Shown piece after piece: positions 25,272-33,043 of a stretch of DNA of 38,848 bases. The position numbers and the translations under genes are program-made. Source of the DNA: an uncultured Prevotella sp. (GTDB lineage: Bacteria; Bacteroidota; Bacteroidia; Bacteroidales; Bacteroidaceae). Every line of letters starts with the position of its first letter. Position 1 is the stretch's first letter. The stretch covers positions 1-38,848 of the forward strand of contig CAJOGK010000007.1 in the NCBI GenBank assembly GCA_905234145.1. The letters run 5' to 3'. Under the pieces are notes generated by a model. It did no database searches. It saw nothing but the letters and a program-made list of their open reading frames with translations, and had not been told where the DNA came from.

Positions 25272-27320
25272 GATCCACCTTCCAGGCTGTTTTACGAGCC
25301 CAAAGTCTCTATAGTCTTTATCAAAGAGGTTGTTCGCTTCTGCGTACACCTTCCAGTTGTTTTGCTGCCAGGTCAGGCGCATGTCGACTAGGGCGTATGG
25401 CTCGTAGTCGTATACTTTGCCATCAAAGTCTGTATATTGTCCTTCGCGATCCTGATAGCGCAGGTGCAATCCCAGCATCAGTCTTTTGGAGAGCGGTATG
25501 TTGGCTCTTGCTGTGAGCTTATGGCGCAGATACTCCAAGGCATATTGCGACACGATATTTGCCTCCTGCTCTTTATGCTGATGAATATAGCTGTAGTCGA
25601 TATTAAATCGATTGGCGCCAACAAAGAATTCTACGCTTGTTTCTACGCCCGTACTATTTATCTTCGTATGGTTTACGCTCTGCCAGATGGCTTCCGAGCC
25701 CAGCGAGGTATCCATCATCCAGTCGATCATGTTTCGCCCGAAATGTTGCCATACGGTGGCTGAGGCTTTGAACGATAAGGTGCTAAAGGTTGCGCCACCC
25801 TCTATCGCCCGCATTTCTTCTGGCTTCAGGTGAGGGTCAGCCCGATAGCCCTGTACCTTATAATACATCTCGGTAAACGAGGGCATGCGGAGCGAGGTGT
25901 TATACGAGGCATGTAACTTCCAGTAGTTGTTGGGTCGATAACTGATATCGATACCAGGATAGATAGTGGTATGCATGTCGCTCCATGTGTTCCTGACAGC
26001 AACCAGACCAGCAGAGATGGTGAGATTCTTCAGTAGCAGGTTATGTTCCAGATAGCCACTCATGTTCGTACGATTCACGCCTAGCGTGTAATCGCCATGC
26101 GGTTTATCCAGAGGCTCTCCTAAATTGCCGCTTTTTAAGTCCTCGTTTCTTATCTCTGCACCAAAGGCTGTGCGCCCACCTCCCCAGTCGAAATAACAAC
26201 TTAGGTTCGCCCCATATACATTCGTGCGATTGTGATTGAAAGGCATTCTTTCAGGATCGTTTCGATACCCCTCATAGCGGTCGCGATTCTGGTTCCAGTA
26301 GAGGCTGGGTGCCAAGCGCAACTTCCCAATTTTCGTTTCGCCCTGTATAGCTGAGAAAACCTTCGTGGTATGCTCGTATTGGTTATCAGCCTGCCATTTA
26401 GGTGAAGCCCAGAAAGTGCTCGATCCCCAACCCTTGTCAGCGATGCCTAAGTGCCAGTTTAAAAGAAGGTTCGCATGCTCATATTGCCCTTGGTAAAACG
26501 CCTTCGCGCCACTAAAGTCTGTGTTAAGGTTTCCCGCTTTCGAGCGACTATACCCATCGCTTCGGGTATAATTGGCGGAGATACTTGTGGAATGAGAATA
26601 CCTTGCTCCTAGATTCAGATAGCCATGGCTTCCCCCTTCCGCATGCAGAGTAATCTCATTCTTGGACAAGCCAAGCGGCAAAGCCGAGCGCCTCCTTCCA
26701 CATTCCACATTCCACGCTTTCCTCTCTTTCGTAACGATATTAATCGCCCCTACGAGCGACGAGGTACCATAAATTCGCCCTGCTGGGCCTTCAAGTACCT
26801 CGATGCGTACGATTTCGCTCAGGTCTACGGGCAAATCCATCGCATTGTGACCCGTTTGCGGGTCACAGATATTGATGCCGTTCAGCAACAGGATAATCTG
26901 TTCCGAGGTTCCGCCACGTATCGAGATGTCCGTCTGCGCCCCAATGGGTCCGCGCTGGCGTACATCCACGCCTACAGCGTATTTCAGCAAGTCATTAATA
27001 CTTTGTACTGGTGCCTGCGCAATGTCGCTTCTGTCCAGTACAGTTACCATTCTCGCAGCCTGACTTTTCGTCAGGGGCGCCCTCGAGCCAGTCACACTGA
27101 CCTCCTCGAGCATCATCTCGCGTGCTGTCGTGGTCGATACAGAATCGGTAACAACGGGGTTCGTTGCCACACTTTCTGCTGAGGCATACGTCAGCGTGGC
27201 TACTGAGAGCACACTGCATACCACCTCACGGCCCAGACAGGCAAAAAGCGAGTAGCCCTTGTTCCCGAAATGATGGAACACCAGGACTGGGCGCTTCATG
27301 TTGAATGCTGGTTTTATCAT
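25245..27320 (-). CDS. TonB-dependent outer-membrane receptor, BtuB/siderophore-type
   Basis: A 691-residue receptor without the SusC-type N-terminal extra domain. The long signal region (NKGYSLFACLGREVVCSVLSVATLTYA) is the kind seen on Bacteroidetes TonB receptors; ATGs at 27320 and 27299 are both possible starts. A TonB box (LEEVSVTGSRA), plug domain (TDISIRGGTSEQIILLLNGI, EVLEGPAGRIYGTSSLVGAINIVTK) and barrel ending IIGAGVRL follow. It resembles vitamin B12 or metal-chelate receptors more than glycan importers; the ligand is unknown. It begins directly after the folA stop, leaving no room for a cobalamin riboswitch. Residues about 202-216 (WNVECGRRRSALPLG) derive from interspersed repeats. 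Confidence 0.85.
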   Translation of the reverse strand: MIKPAFNMKRPVLVFHHFGNKGYSLFACLGREVVCSVLSVATLTYASAESVATNPVVTDSVSTTTAREMMLEEVSVTGSRAPLTKSQAARMVTVLDRSDIAQAPVQSINDLLKYAVGVDVRQRGPIGAQTDISIRGGTSEQIILLLNGINICDPQTGHNAMDLPVDLSEIVRIEVLEGPAGRIYGTSSLVGAINIVTKERKAWNVECGRRRSALPLGLSKNEITLHAEGGSHGYLNLGARYSHSTSISANYTRSDGYSRSKAGNLNTDFSGAKAFYQGQYEHANLLLNWHLGIADKGWGSSTFWASPKWQADNQYEHTTKVFSAIQGETKIGKLRLAPSLYWNQNRDRYEGYRNDPERMPFNHNRTNVYGANLSCYFDWGGGRTAFGAEIRNEDLKSGNLGEPLDKPHGDYTLGVNRTNMSGYLEHNLLLKNLTISAGLVAVRNTWSDMHTTIYPGIDISYRPNNYWKLHASYNTSLRMPSFTEMYYKVQGYRADPHLKPEEMRAIEGGATFSTLSFKASATVWQHFGRNMIDWMMDTSLGSEAIWQSVNHTKINSTGVETSVEFFVGANRFNIDYSYIHQHKEQEANIVSQYALEYLRHKLTARANIPLSKRLMLGLHLRYQDREGQYTDFDGKVYDYEPYALVDMRLTWQQNNWKVYAEANNLFDKDYRDFGLVKQPGRWIIIGAGVRL
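26673..26717. repeat. Two interspersed repeats side by side in the TonB receptor gene
   Basis: AAGCGGCAAAGCCGAGCG (26673-26690) is followed by TTCCACATTCCACATTCC (26696-26713). The first matches 17 of 18 bases of a segment in the GH2 gene at 33251-33268 in the opposite orientation; the second is the GGAATG family of 13219 and 17457. Confidence 0.65.
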
Positions 27321-27806
27321 CTAAGTGTTTTTAATATAGTTTACGAAAGCGTAGCGATAAGCATGCTTTTCGTCCGTCTCATGATCCTCGCGCATCGCTT
27401 CCTTCCAGTCTTCCTTATATGGAGGAAAAAAGGTGTCAGCCTCTGCTGGTGTATCGTCGATTTCAGTCAAACAGAGCCTGTCAGCCAAGGGTAGCGCCTG
27501 CTTATACACACTCGCACCACCTATGATATAGATATCCTCCTCAGCACTGCAATGCTTCAAGGCTTCTTCTATTGATGGATACACTTCGCAACCAGGAAAG
27601 GCAGATGTCGTGCGGCTAAGTACGATGTTTCTTCTGTTGGGCAATGCCCCTTTCGGCAAGGAAAGAAAGGTATTCCGCCCCATGATAATCGTATGGCCCG
27701 TGGTTAGTGCCTTAAAGCGCTTCAGGTCGTTAGGTAACCAATAGATGAGCTTATTCTGATAGCCAATGGCCCTGTTCTTCGCCACCGCTGCAATAATACT
27801 AATCAT
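27321..27806 (-). CDS. folA: Dihydrofolate reductase
   Basis: A 161-residue enzyme of normal length: MISIIAAVAKNRAIGYQNKL, the active-site segment YWLPNDLKRFKALTTGH with the catalytic Asp, IIMGRNTFLSLP, NRRNIVLSR, and IYIIGGASVYKQAL. It regenerates tetrahydrofolate after ThyA, whose gene lies 23 bases upstream. The stop codon lies directly before the start of the TonB receptor gene, so the three are probably one transcript. Confidence 0.95.
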   Translation of the reverse strand: MISIIAAVAKNRAIGYQNKLIYWLPNDLKRFKALTTGHTIIMGRNTFLSLPKGALPNRRNIVLSRTTSAFPGCEVYPSIEEALKHCSAEEDIYIIGGASVYKQALPLADRLCLTEIDDTPAEADTFFPPYKEDWKEAMREDHETDEKHAYRYAFVNYIKNT

Positions 27807-27829
27807 AACTATCCACTATTATCTATCCG

Positions 27830-28624
27830 CTATACACTAACCTCCGCTTTAATATGTGGATGCGGGTCATAGCCCACCAATTCAAAGTCCTCGTATTTAA
27901 AGTCGAAGAGATTCTTCACGTCAGGGTTCAGTATCATCTTTGGCAGTGGACGAGGTTCGCGCGTCAGTTGCAACTTCGCCTGTTCGATATGGTTCAGGTA
28001 CAGGTGCGTATCGCCCGTGGTGTGGATAAAATCACCAGCCTTAAAGCCCGTAACCTGTGCCATCATCTGTAGCAGCAGGGCATACGAGGCAATGTTGAAA
28101 GGCACGCCCAGGAAGGTGTCTGCACTACGCTGATACAACTGCAACGACAGTCTGTCGCCCGCTACGTAGAACTGGAAGATGGTATGACATGGGGGCAAGG
28201 CCATCTTGTTTACCTCTGCTACGTTCCAGGCTGATACGATCATGCGTCGCGAATTAGGATTGTTCTTCAACTGATCCAATACATATTGTATCTGGTCGAT
28301 GGTGCCACCGTTGTAGTCAGGCCATGAGCGCCACTGGTGTCCGTAAACAGGCCCCAGTTCGCCATTCTCATCGGCCCACTCATTCCATATTCTTACCCCG
28401 TGCTCCTGCAGGTACTTTACGTTGGTATCACCCTTCAAGAACCAGAGCAGTTCGTAGATGATACTTTTCAGGTGCAGTTTCTTCGTGGTAAGCAGGGGGA
28501 ATCCGTCTTCCAGATTATAGCGGCTCTGTGTGCCGAATATGCTGATGGTACCAGTACCCGTGCGGTCGCCCTTTTCTGTTCCTTCCGTCAGAATACGGTT
28601 CAGAATGTCGAGATATTGTTTCAT
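27830..28624 (-). CDS. thyA: Thymidylate synthase
   Basis: A 264-residue ThyA, the standard length. Seen motifs include [48 protein letters not shown], the catalytic cysteine in [31 protein letters not shown] and [12 protein letters not shown]. It methylates dUMP to dTMP using methylene-tetrahydrofolate, producing the dihydrofolate that FolA recycles. First gene of the thyA-folA-TonB receptor operon. Confidence 0.97.
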   Translation of the reverse strand: MKQYLDILNRILTEGTEKGDRTGTGTISIFGTQSRYNLEDGFPLLTTKKLHLKSIIYELLWFLKGDTNVKYLQEHGVRIWNEWADENGELGPVYGHQWRSWPDYNGGTIDQIQYVLDQLKNNPNSRRMIVSAWNVAEVNKMALPPCHTIFQFYVAGDRLSLQLYQRSADTFLGVPFNIASYALLLQMMAQVTGFKAGDFIHTTGDTHLYLNHIEQAKLQLTREPRPLPKMILNPDVKNLFDFKYEDFELVGYDPHPHIKAEVSV

Positions 28625-28652
28625 GCTTGTATGTTGCTTTATATTTTGCCTG

Positions 28653-28683
28653 CAAAGTTAGTTCAAGTCGAGCAAAAAACAAA
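28653..28683 (-). promoter_or_regulatory. thyA promoter (consensus Bacteroidetes -33/-7)
   Basis: On the minus strand TTTG (28680-28683) and TAACTTTG (28653-28660) are separated by exactly 19 bases, the textbook spacing for the Bacteroidetes primary sigma factor. The leader is about 20-25 bases. Confidence 0.75.
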
Positions 28684-28745
28684 TATACAAATGCAAATAA
28701 AAGCTAAAAAATCTTCTAATCTGACAAAAAGTGCCAAAATTGAGT

Positions 28746-28753
28746 TACATTTG
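28746..28753 (+). promoter_or_regulatory. Promoter -7 element for the sensor kinase pair
   Basis: TACATTTG matches TAnnTTTG and ends 26 bases before the ATG at 28780. No good -33 TTTG is seen at the usual distance. Confidence 0.55.
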
Positions 28754-28779
28754 CAGAAAGAACAACTATTTACCAGTTC

Positions 28780-30717
28780 ATGAATCAAGATGTTGACAAT
28801 AAAAAACAGAAGGCTCGTCTGGCGCTGATCATGAAGACCTGTAAGCTGCGCCTTTGGTTTTACGACCCTACAACGCGCCATTTCTGTTACCTCTCGGAGG
28901 CAGGTGACTATGAGCGTGAATACAACCCTGCCGATTTCGCCCTGTTTTTTCATCGCGACGACTTGGATAGTATGCGTACGGTGGTCTTCGCCATTTGCGA
29001 AGGCAAGATGGATACGGCCAAGGTGAACGTAAGGAGTAGGGCGGAAAAAGAATCAGACTGCAGACATTATGAGATATCCTTCTCGGTGATGAGCCGGGGC
29101 GATGACGGATTGCCCACCTCGTTGATGGCTATTCAGCATGATGTGACAGAGGAGCATCAACGGCAGGAGAAGATCAACCAGTTGTTGGCGCGTTATCATA
29201 CGTTATTCAACTCGTCGCTGCTCGATATGCTGTACTATGACAAGAACGGCGTATTGACTGATCTGAACGAACGTGCCTGTGTGGCCTTTAACGTGAAAAG
29301 TCGCGAACAGGTGCTCGATGGCAGCTTCCTCCTCAAGAATAACCCCTTCTATAGTCAGATACCGCTGAATGAGATGACGAACACGTTGACGGGCAGTATC
29401 ATCGACTTCCACGAGTTTAATCTGCCTGAATACCGATTGGAAGAGTTCGACCTGAAGGGTAAGATGTATTATGAATCGACCATCAATCCCATCCGCAACG
29501 AAAAGGGTGAGCTGGAGGGTGTTTATATGTCGGGCCACGATGTCTCGGAGATGGTGAACTCTTACCATCGCCTGCAGAACGGCCTGAAGCAACTGCAGCA
29601 GGGCACCGACAGCATCAGACAATATCTTGCCAACATCGACTACGCCTTGAGCGTGAGCGGTGTGCAGTTGGTAAACTATTATCCCCATTCCTATACGTTC
29701 GAGCTGATCAATCGTGTGTCGAAAAGTAAACTGCACATGTCACAACTGCGCTGTATCCGACTGGCTACACCACGCTTCCGCAGAACGGTGAACAGTGCGC
29801 TGAACAGGATGGATCACCTGACGAAATGCGGTATTGTACAGGCGATAGAGATAGAGATTCGCGATAAGAAGGGCCGACAGATATGGTTGCTCTTCAACAT
29901 GGTGCCGATGCTGAATGAAAAGGGAGAGGTGGAACGCTACTTCGGCACCTATCGTGACATTACTGACATCATGGAAACGGAGCAGCGGTTGGCTGTAGAG
30001 ACCAAGAAAGCTCAGGAAACAGAGGTGCTGAAACAAGCCTTCCTGACGAATATGAGCTATGAGATACGTACACCGCTGAATAACATTATCGGCTATGCGG
30101 GGCTCTTTACCGACGATCATGACGAGAGCGATGAGCCTTTCTTCATCGACCAGATCAAGACCAGCACCAACGAGCTGCTGCTGGTGGTAAACGATATCCT
30201 ATACATCTCGCGACTGGAGGCCAATATGGAGGAATACAAGAAAGATAATGTGGATTTCGCCTTTGCCTTCGAGGGGTATTGCCAGAATGGGCTGACGAAC
30301 ATCAAGCCAGGTGTGCAGTCTGTCATCGTACAGCCCTACAACAAGCTGGAGGTGGATGTCGACGAGAGTCATTTGTCGATGATCATCCAGCGCCTGTGCC
30401 GTCTTTCCAGCATGATGACCACCCGCGGTTCGATCACTGTCAGCTACGAGTATCATCATGGGGAACTGACCATCCACTTCGAAGATACAGGTACAGGATT
30501 TACGGCAGATGTGGCACCGCACGTCTTCGACCAATTTACGCGTCGGGTGGATGGCGGACTGATTGGTTCCGGACTCGACCTCTCTATCGTGCAGCTGCTG
30601 ACCAAGCAGATGGGTGGTTCCATCGAGCTGCAGTCCGACTACGGTAGGGGCACGAGTGTATGGGTATCGATACCTTGCACGGCCTCTGTGATTGAAAAGA
30701 AAAGAAATGAGGTATGA
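28780..30717 (+). CDS. Degenerate PAS sensor histidine kinase lacking the phospho-acceptor His
   Basis: A 645-residue soluble protein with no signal peptide or membrane helix. Three PAS-like modules (about 20-130, 145-265, 285-400) lead through a coiled linker to a kinase core. The H-box reads NMSYEIRTPLN: Tyr427 (codon TAT at 30058-30060) stands where histidine is invariant. In the ATP-binding domain the N-box is also lost (IIQRLCRLSSMM, Arg538 and Leu542 at the two Asn positions) and the G2 box reads GSGLDLS, while the G1 box DTGTGF stays. Phosphotransfer is therefore unlikely; a partner-regulating pseudokinase role is inferred. It overlaps the next kinase gene by ATGA. Confidence 0.88.
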   Translation: MNQDVDNKKQKARLALIMKTCKLRLWFYDPTTRHFCYLSEAGDYEREYNPADFALFFHRDDLDSMRTVVFAICEGKMDTAKVNVRSRAEKESDCRHYEISFSVMSRGDDGLPTSLMAIQHDVTEEHQRQEKINQLLARYHTLFNSSLLDMLYYDKNGVLTDLNERACVAFNVKSREQVLDGSFLLKNNPFYSQIPLNEMTNTLTGSIIDFHEFNLPEYRLEEFDLKGKMYYESTINPIRNEKGELEGVYMSGHDVSEMVNSYHRLQNGLKQLQQGTDSIRQYLANIDYALSVSGVQLVNYYPHSYTFELINRVSKSKLHMSQLRCIRLATPRFRRTVNSALNRMDHLTKCGIVQAIEIEIRDKKGRQIWLLFNMVPMLNEKGEVERYFGTYRDITDIMETEQRLAVETKKAQETEVLKQAFLTNMSYEIRTPLNNIIGYAGLFTDDHDESDEPFFIDQIKTSTNELLLVVNDILYISRLEANMEEYKKDNVDFAFAFEGYCQNGLTNIKPGVQSVIVQPYNKLEVDVDESHLSMIIQRLCRLSSMMTTRGSITVSYEYHHGELTIHFEDTGTGFTADVAPHVFDQFTRRVDGGLIGSGLDLSIVQLLTKQMGGSIELQSDYGRGTSVWVSIPCTASVIEKKRNEV

Positions 30718-32621
30718 AGATGAATATCATGTTTGACGAGCAGCAGGCCATGATGATGGCGCTCAACATCAGCGGCAACCACGTGATGTGTCTCGACTTG
30801 AAGGAAAACCGAGTATACGACCTGCACGGAAAAGCCATGTTCGGCAATAATGTGGGTATAGAGGTGTGTTATACCTATATCCATCCCGACGACTGCGAGA
30901 AGTTCCGCACTTTTGTACAGCGCCTGAGCGATGGCACCGATATGGAAGCCGACTGCCATTACCGCTGGAACTACAACTATACAGGGCAGGGCGAGCCCGA
31001 CTGGCACGATTATTATCTGCGCGGCATTGCCGAATATGAGGACGGCAAGCCCGTGAACATCATCGCCACTGTTACTGACGAGACGGAGACGAAGCGGAAA
31101 GAGCGCGAGGTGGAACAGCTGTCTGAAAGATACAGGTCGATCTTCGAGAACTCTATCATCGGACTGTCGTTCTATACTCCTGATGGCTGGCTCATAGACG
31201 CCAATCACATCATGCGTAAGATCTGTAACTTCGACAATGATGCGGAGGATCAGTTCTTCTCAAAGATGAACCTTTTCGATGTGACGCCTTTCAACGAGGT
31301 GCTGGATCGTGAGCACCCTGAGGACTACTGGGCCTGCTCGCTGAGCATCATTCCAGAGAAGAACATGCGTGTGTACCTGGAAATAAGCGTCCACCCCATC
31401 TACGATGAAAACGGGAAGTTGATTTATATCTCTGTGACGGCTAGCGATGTGACAGAGGAACGCAACATGTACCTCAACGTTATGGAGAACGATGCCAGAA
31501 TGCATAAGATGAACGAGGCCATCAAAAACTACGAGGCCGAGCTGCGCTATATGCTGGAGGCTTCGAAGATGCAGACCTGGCGCATTAGTCTGGAGCGTGA
31601 GACTTTAGAGTTTTATGATGGCCTGAACACCGTGGTGCGTTCGTTCAACCTCAGGCAGATGCAGAAGATTTTTGTGGATCAGGAGAATGAGTTCGTTAAG
31701 GCACTGTCGAACCCTTCTGAGGCCCTGAAGAAGCCGCTGGTATATATCGGACAAATGCATCCGATGGTGACGCAGACTACCACAGAAAGCCAGTGGGTGC
31801 AGATCAACTGTATTCCTGAGTATGACGCGAATGGAAAGTTGTTGGGCGCATTTGGTGTATGGCGAAACATCAATGACCTGATGCACAAGCAGGATCTGCT
31901 ACGCATGGAGACGCAGCGCGCCAGAGAGTCGGGACAGATGAAGAGTCTGTTCCTGGCGAACATGACACATGAGATACGTACCCCTATCAACGCCATTGTA
32001 GGCTTCTCAGAAGTGCTGTCATCGCTGAATGGCATGGAGGAGAAAAAAGAAGTCATTCAGATTATCAAGAACAACTGCGACATGCTGCTGCGCCTGATCA
32101 ACGATATCCTGACAGCCTCCTCTTTGGAGTCGGGCCACATGGATATCCGACCCGTTCAGGTCGATTTTGCCAAGACGTTCAATGAGTTGTTTGAGTCGTT
32201 GCGGCCTAGGGTACAGGAGCCAAGTGTGGAGTTCATCAAAGACAATCCTTATACCACCCTTCCGATCAAGGTCGATGTTGATCGTGTGTCACAGGTCATC
32301 ACCAACTTCCTGACCAATGCCGTGAAATATACCCATCAGGGACATATCAAACTAGGCTACCGTACGGAGGCCAGAACCATTGATGACAAGCAGTGTGAGG
32401 GCTTGTATGTCTATTGTGAAGATACTGGTGCCGGTATCTCACCCGAGGCACAACCCAAGATCTTCGAACGCTTCTATAAAGTCAATGATTTTGTGCAGGG
32501 CACAGGTCTCGGCCTCTCTATCTGTAAGGCCTTCACCGATGCCTGTCATGGCGACATCGGTGTCATCTCCGAAGGAAAAGGTAAAGGCTCTTTGTTCTGG
32601 ATGTGGATTCCGCTGCAATAG
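30714..32621 (+). CDS. PAS sensor histidine kinase, soluble, intact catalytic core
   Basis: A 635-residue protein of the same layout as its upstream neighbour: PAS-like modules at about 15-130, 150-265 and 280-400, a dimerisation domain with NMTHEIRTPIN (His419) and an ATPase domain with the N-box NFLTNAVKYT, G1 DTGAGIS, F-box FERFYK and G2 GTGLGLSI. No receiver or output domain is attached and no response regulator gene is adjacent, so it would signal to a regulator encoded elsewhere. The 4-base overlap with the degenerate kinase gene suggests equal co-production, and the two probably arose by duplication. Confidence 0.92.
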   Translation: MKMNIMFDEQQAMMMALNISGNHVMCLDLKENRVYDLHGKAMFGNNVGIEVCYTYIHPDDCEKFRTFVQRLSDGTDMEADCHYRWNYNYTGQGEPDWHDYYLRGIAEYEDGKPVNIIATVTDETETKRKEREVEQLSERYRSIFENSIIGLSFYTPDGWLIDANHIMRKICNFDNDAEDQFFSKMNLFDVTPFNEVLDREHPEDYWACSLSIIPEKNMRVYLEISVHPIYDENGKLIYISVTASDVTEERNMYLNVMENDARMHKMNEAIKNYEAELRYMLEASKMQTWRISLERETLEFYDGLNTVVRSFNLRQMQKIFVDQENEFVKALSNPSEALKKPLVYIGQMHPMVTQTTTESQWVQINCIPEYDANGKLLGAFGVWRNINDLMHKQDLLRMETQRARESGQMKSLFLANMTHEIRTPINAIVGFSEVLSSLNGMEEKKEVIQIIKNNCDMLLRLINDILTASSLESGHMDIRPVQVDFAKTFNELFESLRPRVQEPSVEFIKDNPYTTLPIKVDVDRVSQVITNFLTNAVKYTHQGHIKLGYRTEARTIDDKQCEGLYVYCEDTGAGISPEAQPKIFERFYKVNDFVQGTGLGLSICKAFTDACHGDIGVISEGKGKGSLFWMWIPLQ

Positions 32622-32622
32622 T

Positions 32623-32651
32623 CGCCTGTCAAACTATCAGGTGTTTTTTTT
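32623..32651 (+). terminator. Intrinsic terminator of the kinase operon
   Basis: CGCCTG (32623-32628) pairs with CAGGTG (32638-32643) with one G-U wobble around a 9-base loop, followed by eight T (32644-32651). It lies directly after the stop codon at 32619-32621. Confidence 0.7.
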
Positions 32652-32690
32652 ATGATCTGTGATCCCCAAATGGAAAACGATAATAATAAG

Positions 32691-32722
32691 AATCCCCAGC
32701 TACATATTGCTAGTTGGGGATT
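32691..32722. repeat. Inverted repeat at the break of the ATPase gene fragment
   Basis: AATCCCCAGCT (32691-32701) and AGTTGGGGATT (32712-32722) pair over 11 bases with one G-U wobble and a 10-base loop. Its right end coincides with the point where the ATPase fragment on the minus strand stops resembling its family. A further partial copy, GATCCCCAAA, is at 32671-32680. Confidence 0.6.
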
Positions 32723-32798
32723 TAAACTGAGCCCTATCGCTTGAGTATCGCTCTTGCAATTCTCTTATTTCTGCCTCTCTACCTACAATACCCTTCAT
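32700..32798 (-). pseudogene. 5' fragment of an ATPase_2 (AAA-type) gene
   Basis: From the ATG at 32798 the minus strand encodes MKGIVGREAEIRELQERY followed by SSDRAQF, which I recognise as the opening of the multi-copy Bacteroidetes AAA ATPases. In these the next residues should lead into YGRRRVGKT, the Walker A loop. Here the resemblance ends at Phe25 (about 32724); seven unrelated codons and a TAG follow. The remaining roughly 350-450 codons of such a gene are missing from the window. It is a dead remnant, cut at an inverted repeat. Identification rests on memory of the family start. Confidence 0.6.
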
Positions 32799-33043
32799 AA
32801 AAATATCGTTTTATTCAGCCGCGAAATTAGTAATTTTATATTTCATGGCCAAATAAAAAGCACTTTTTGTGATAAAACTTAACTTTACATAACACTTGGC
32901 ACCTACGAAAAGATGGATGCTGCGTAAAGAACCTAGGGAAGTATATCGCATAGCGAAGGACGCGGGGAATGCTTCCAACGGCAATCGCCGACATCGGCAC
33001 CATGGTAAGGTTTGCCGTTAGTTATTAAGTGCGAGGGCGAAAA
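32799..33043. other. Gene-free stretch with a strongly folded segment
   Basis: No credible reading frame. The left part is AT-rich and lies where the promoter of the broken ATPase gene would be. The right part (32938-33019) folds into two adjacent hairpins and may be a structured RNA or a mobile-element end; strand and identity are unknown. Confidence 0.4.
32938..33019. ncRNA. Candidate structured RNA or element end (unknown family)
   Basis: GGAAGTAT pairs with ATGCTTCC (one wobble) enclosing TCGC/GCGA. Directly after it, AACGGCAA (32977-32984) pairs with TTGCCGTT (33012-33019) and encloses GCCG/CGGC and the palindrome ACCATGGT. This makes two adjacent stems, the second branched. I could not match it to RNase P, tmRNA, SRP RNA or a riboswitch. 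The DNA could equally be a recombination or transposon-end structure. Confidence 0.3.

Noticed and set aside
27299..27330. Cobalamin riboswitch before the BtuB-like receptor
   Set aside because: The folA stop touches the receptor start, leaving no untranslated space for a riboswitch.
32652..32744. Plus-strand 30-codon frame starting MICDPQMENDNN
   Set aside because: It runs across the inverted repeat and the ATPase fragment, has no recognisable similarity, and its ATG lies at the end of the terminator T-run.
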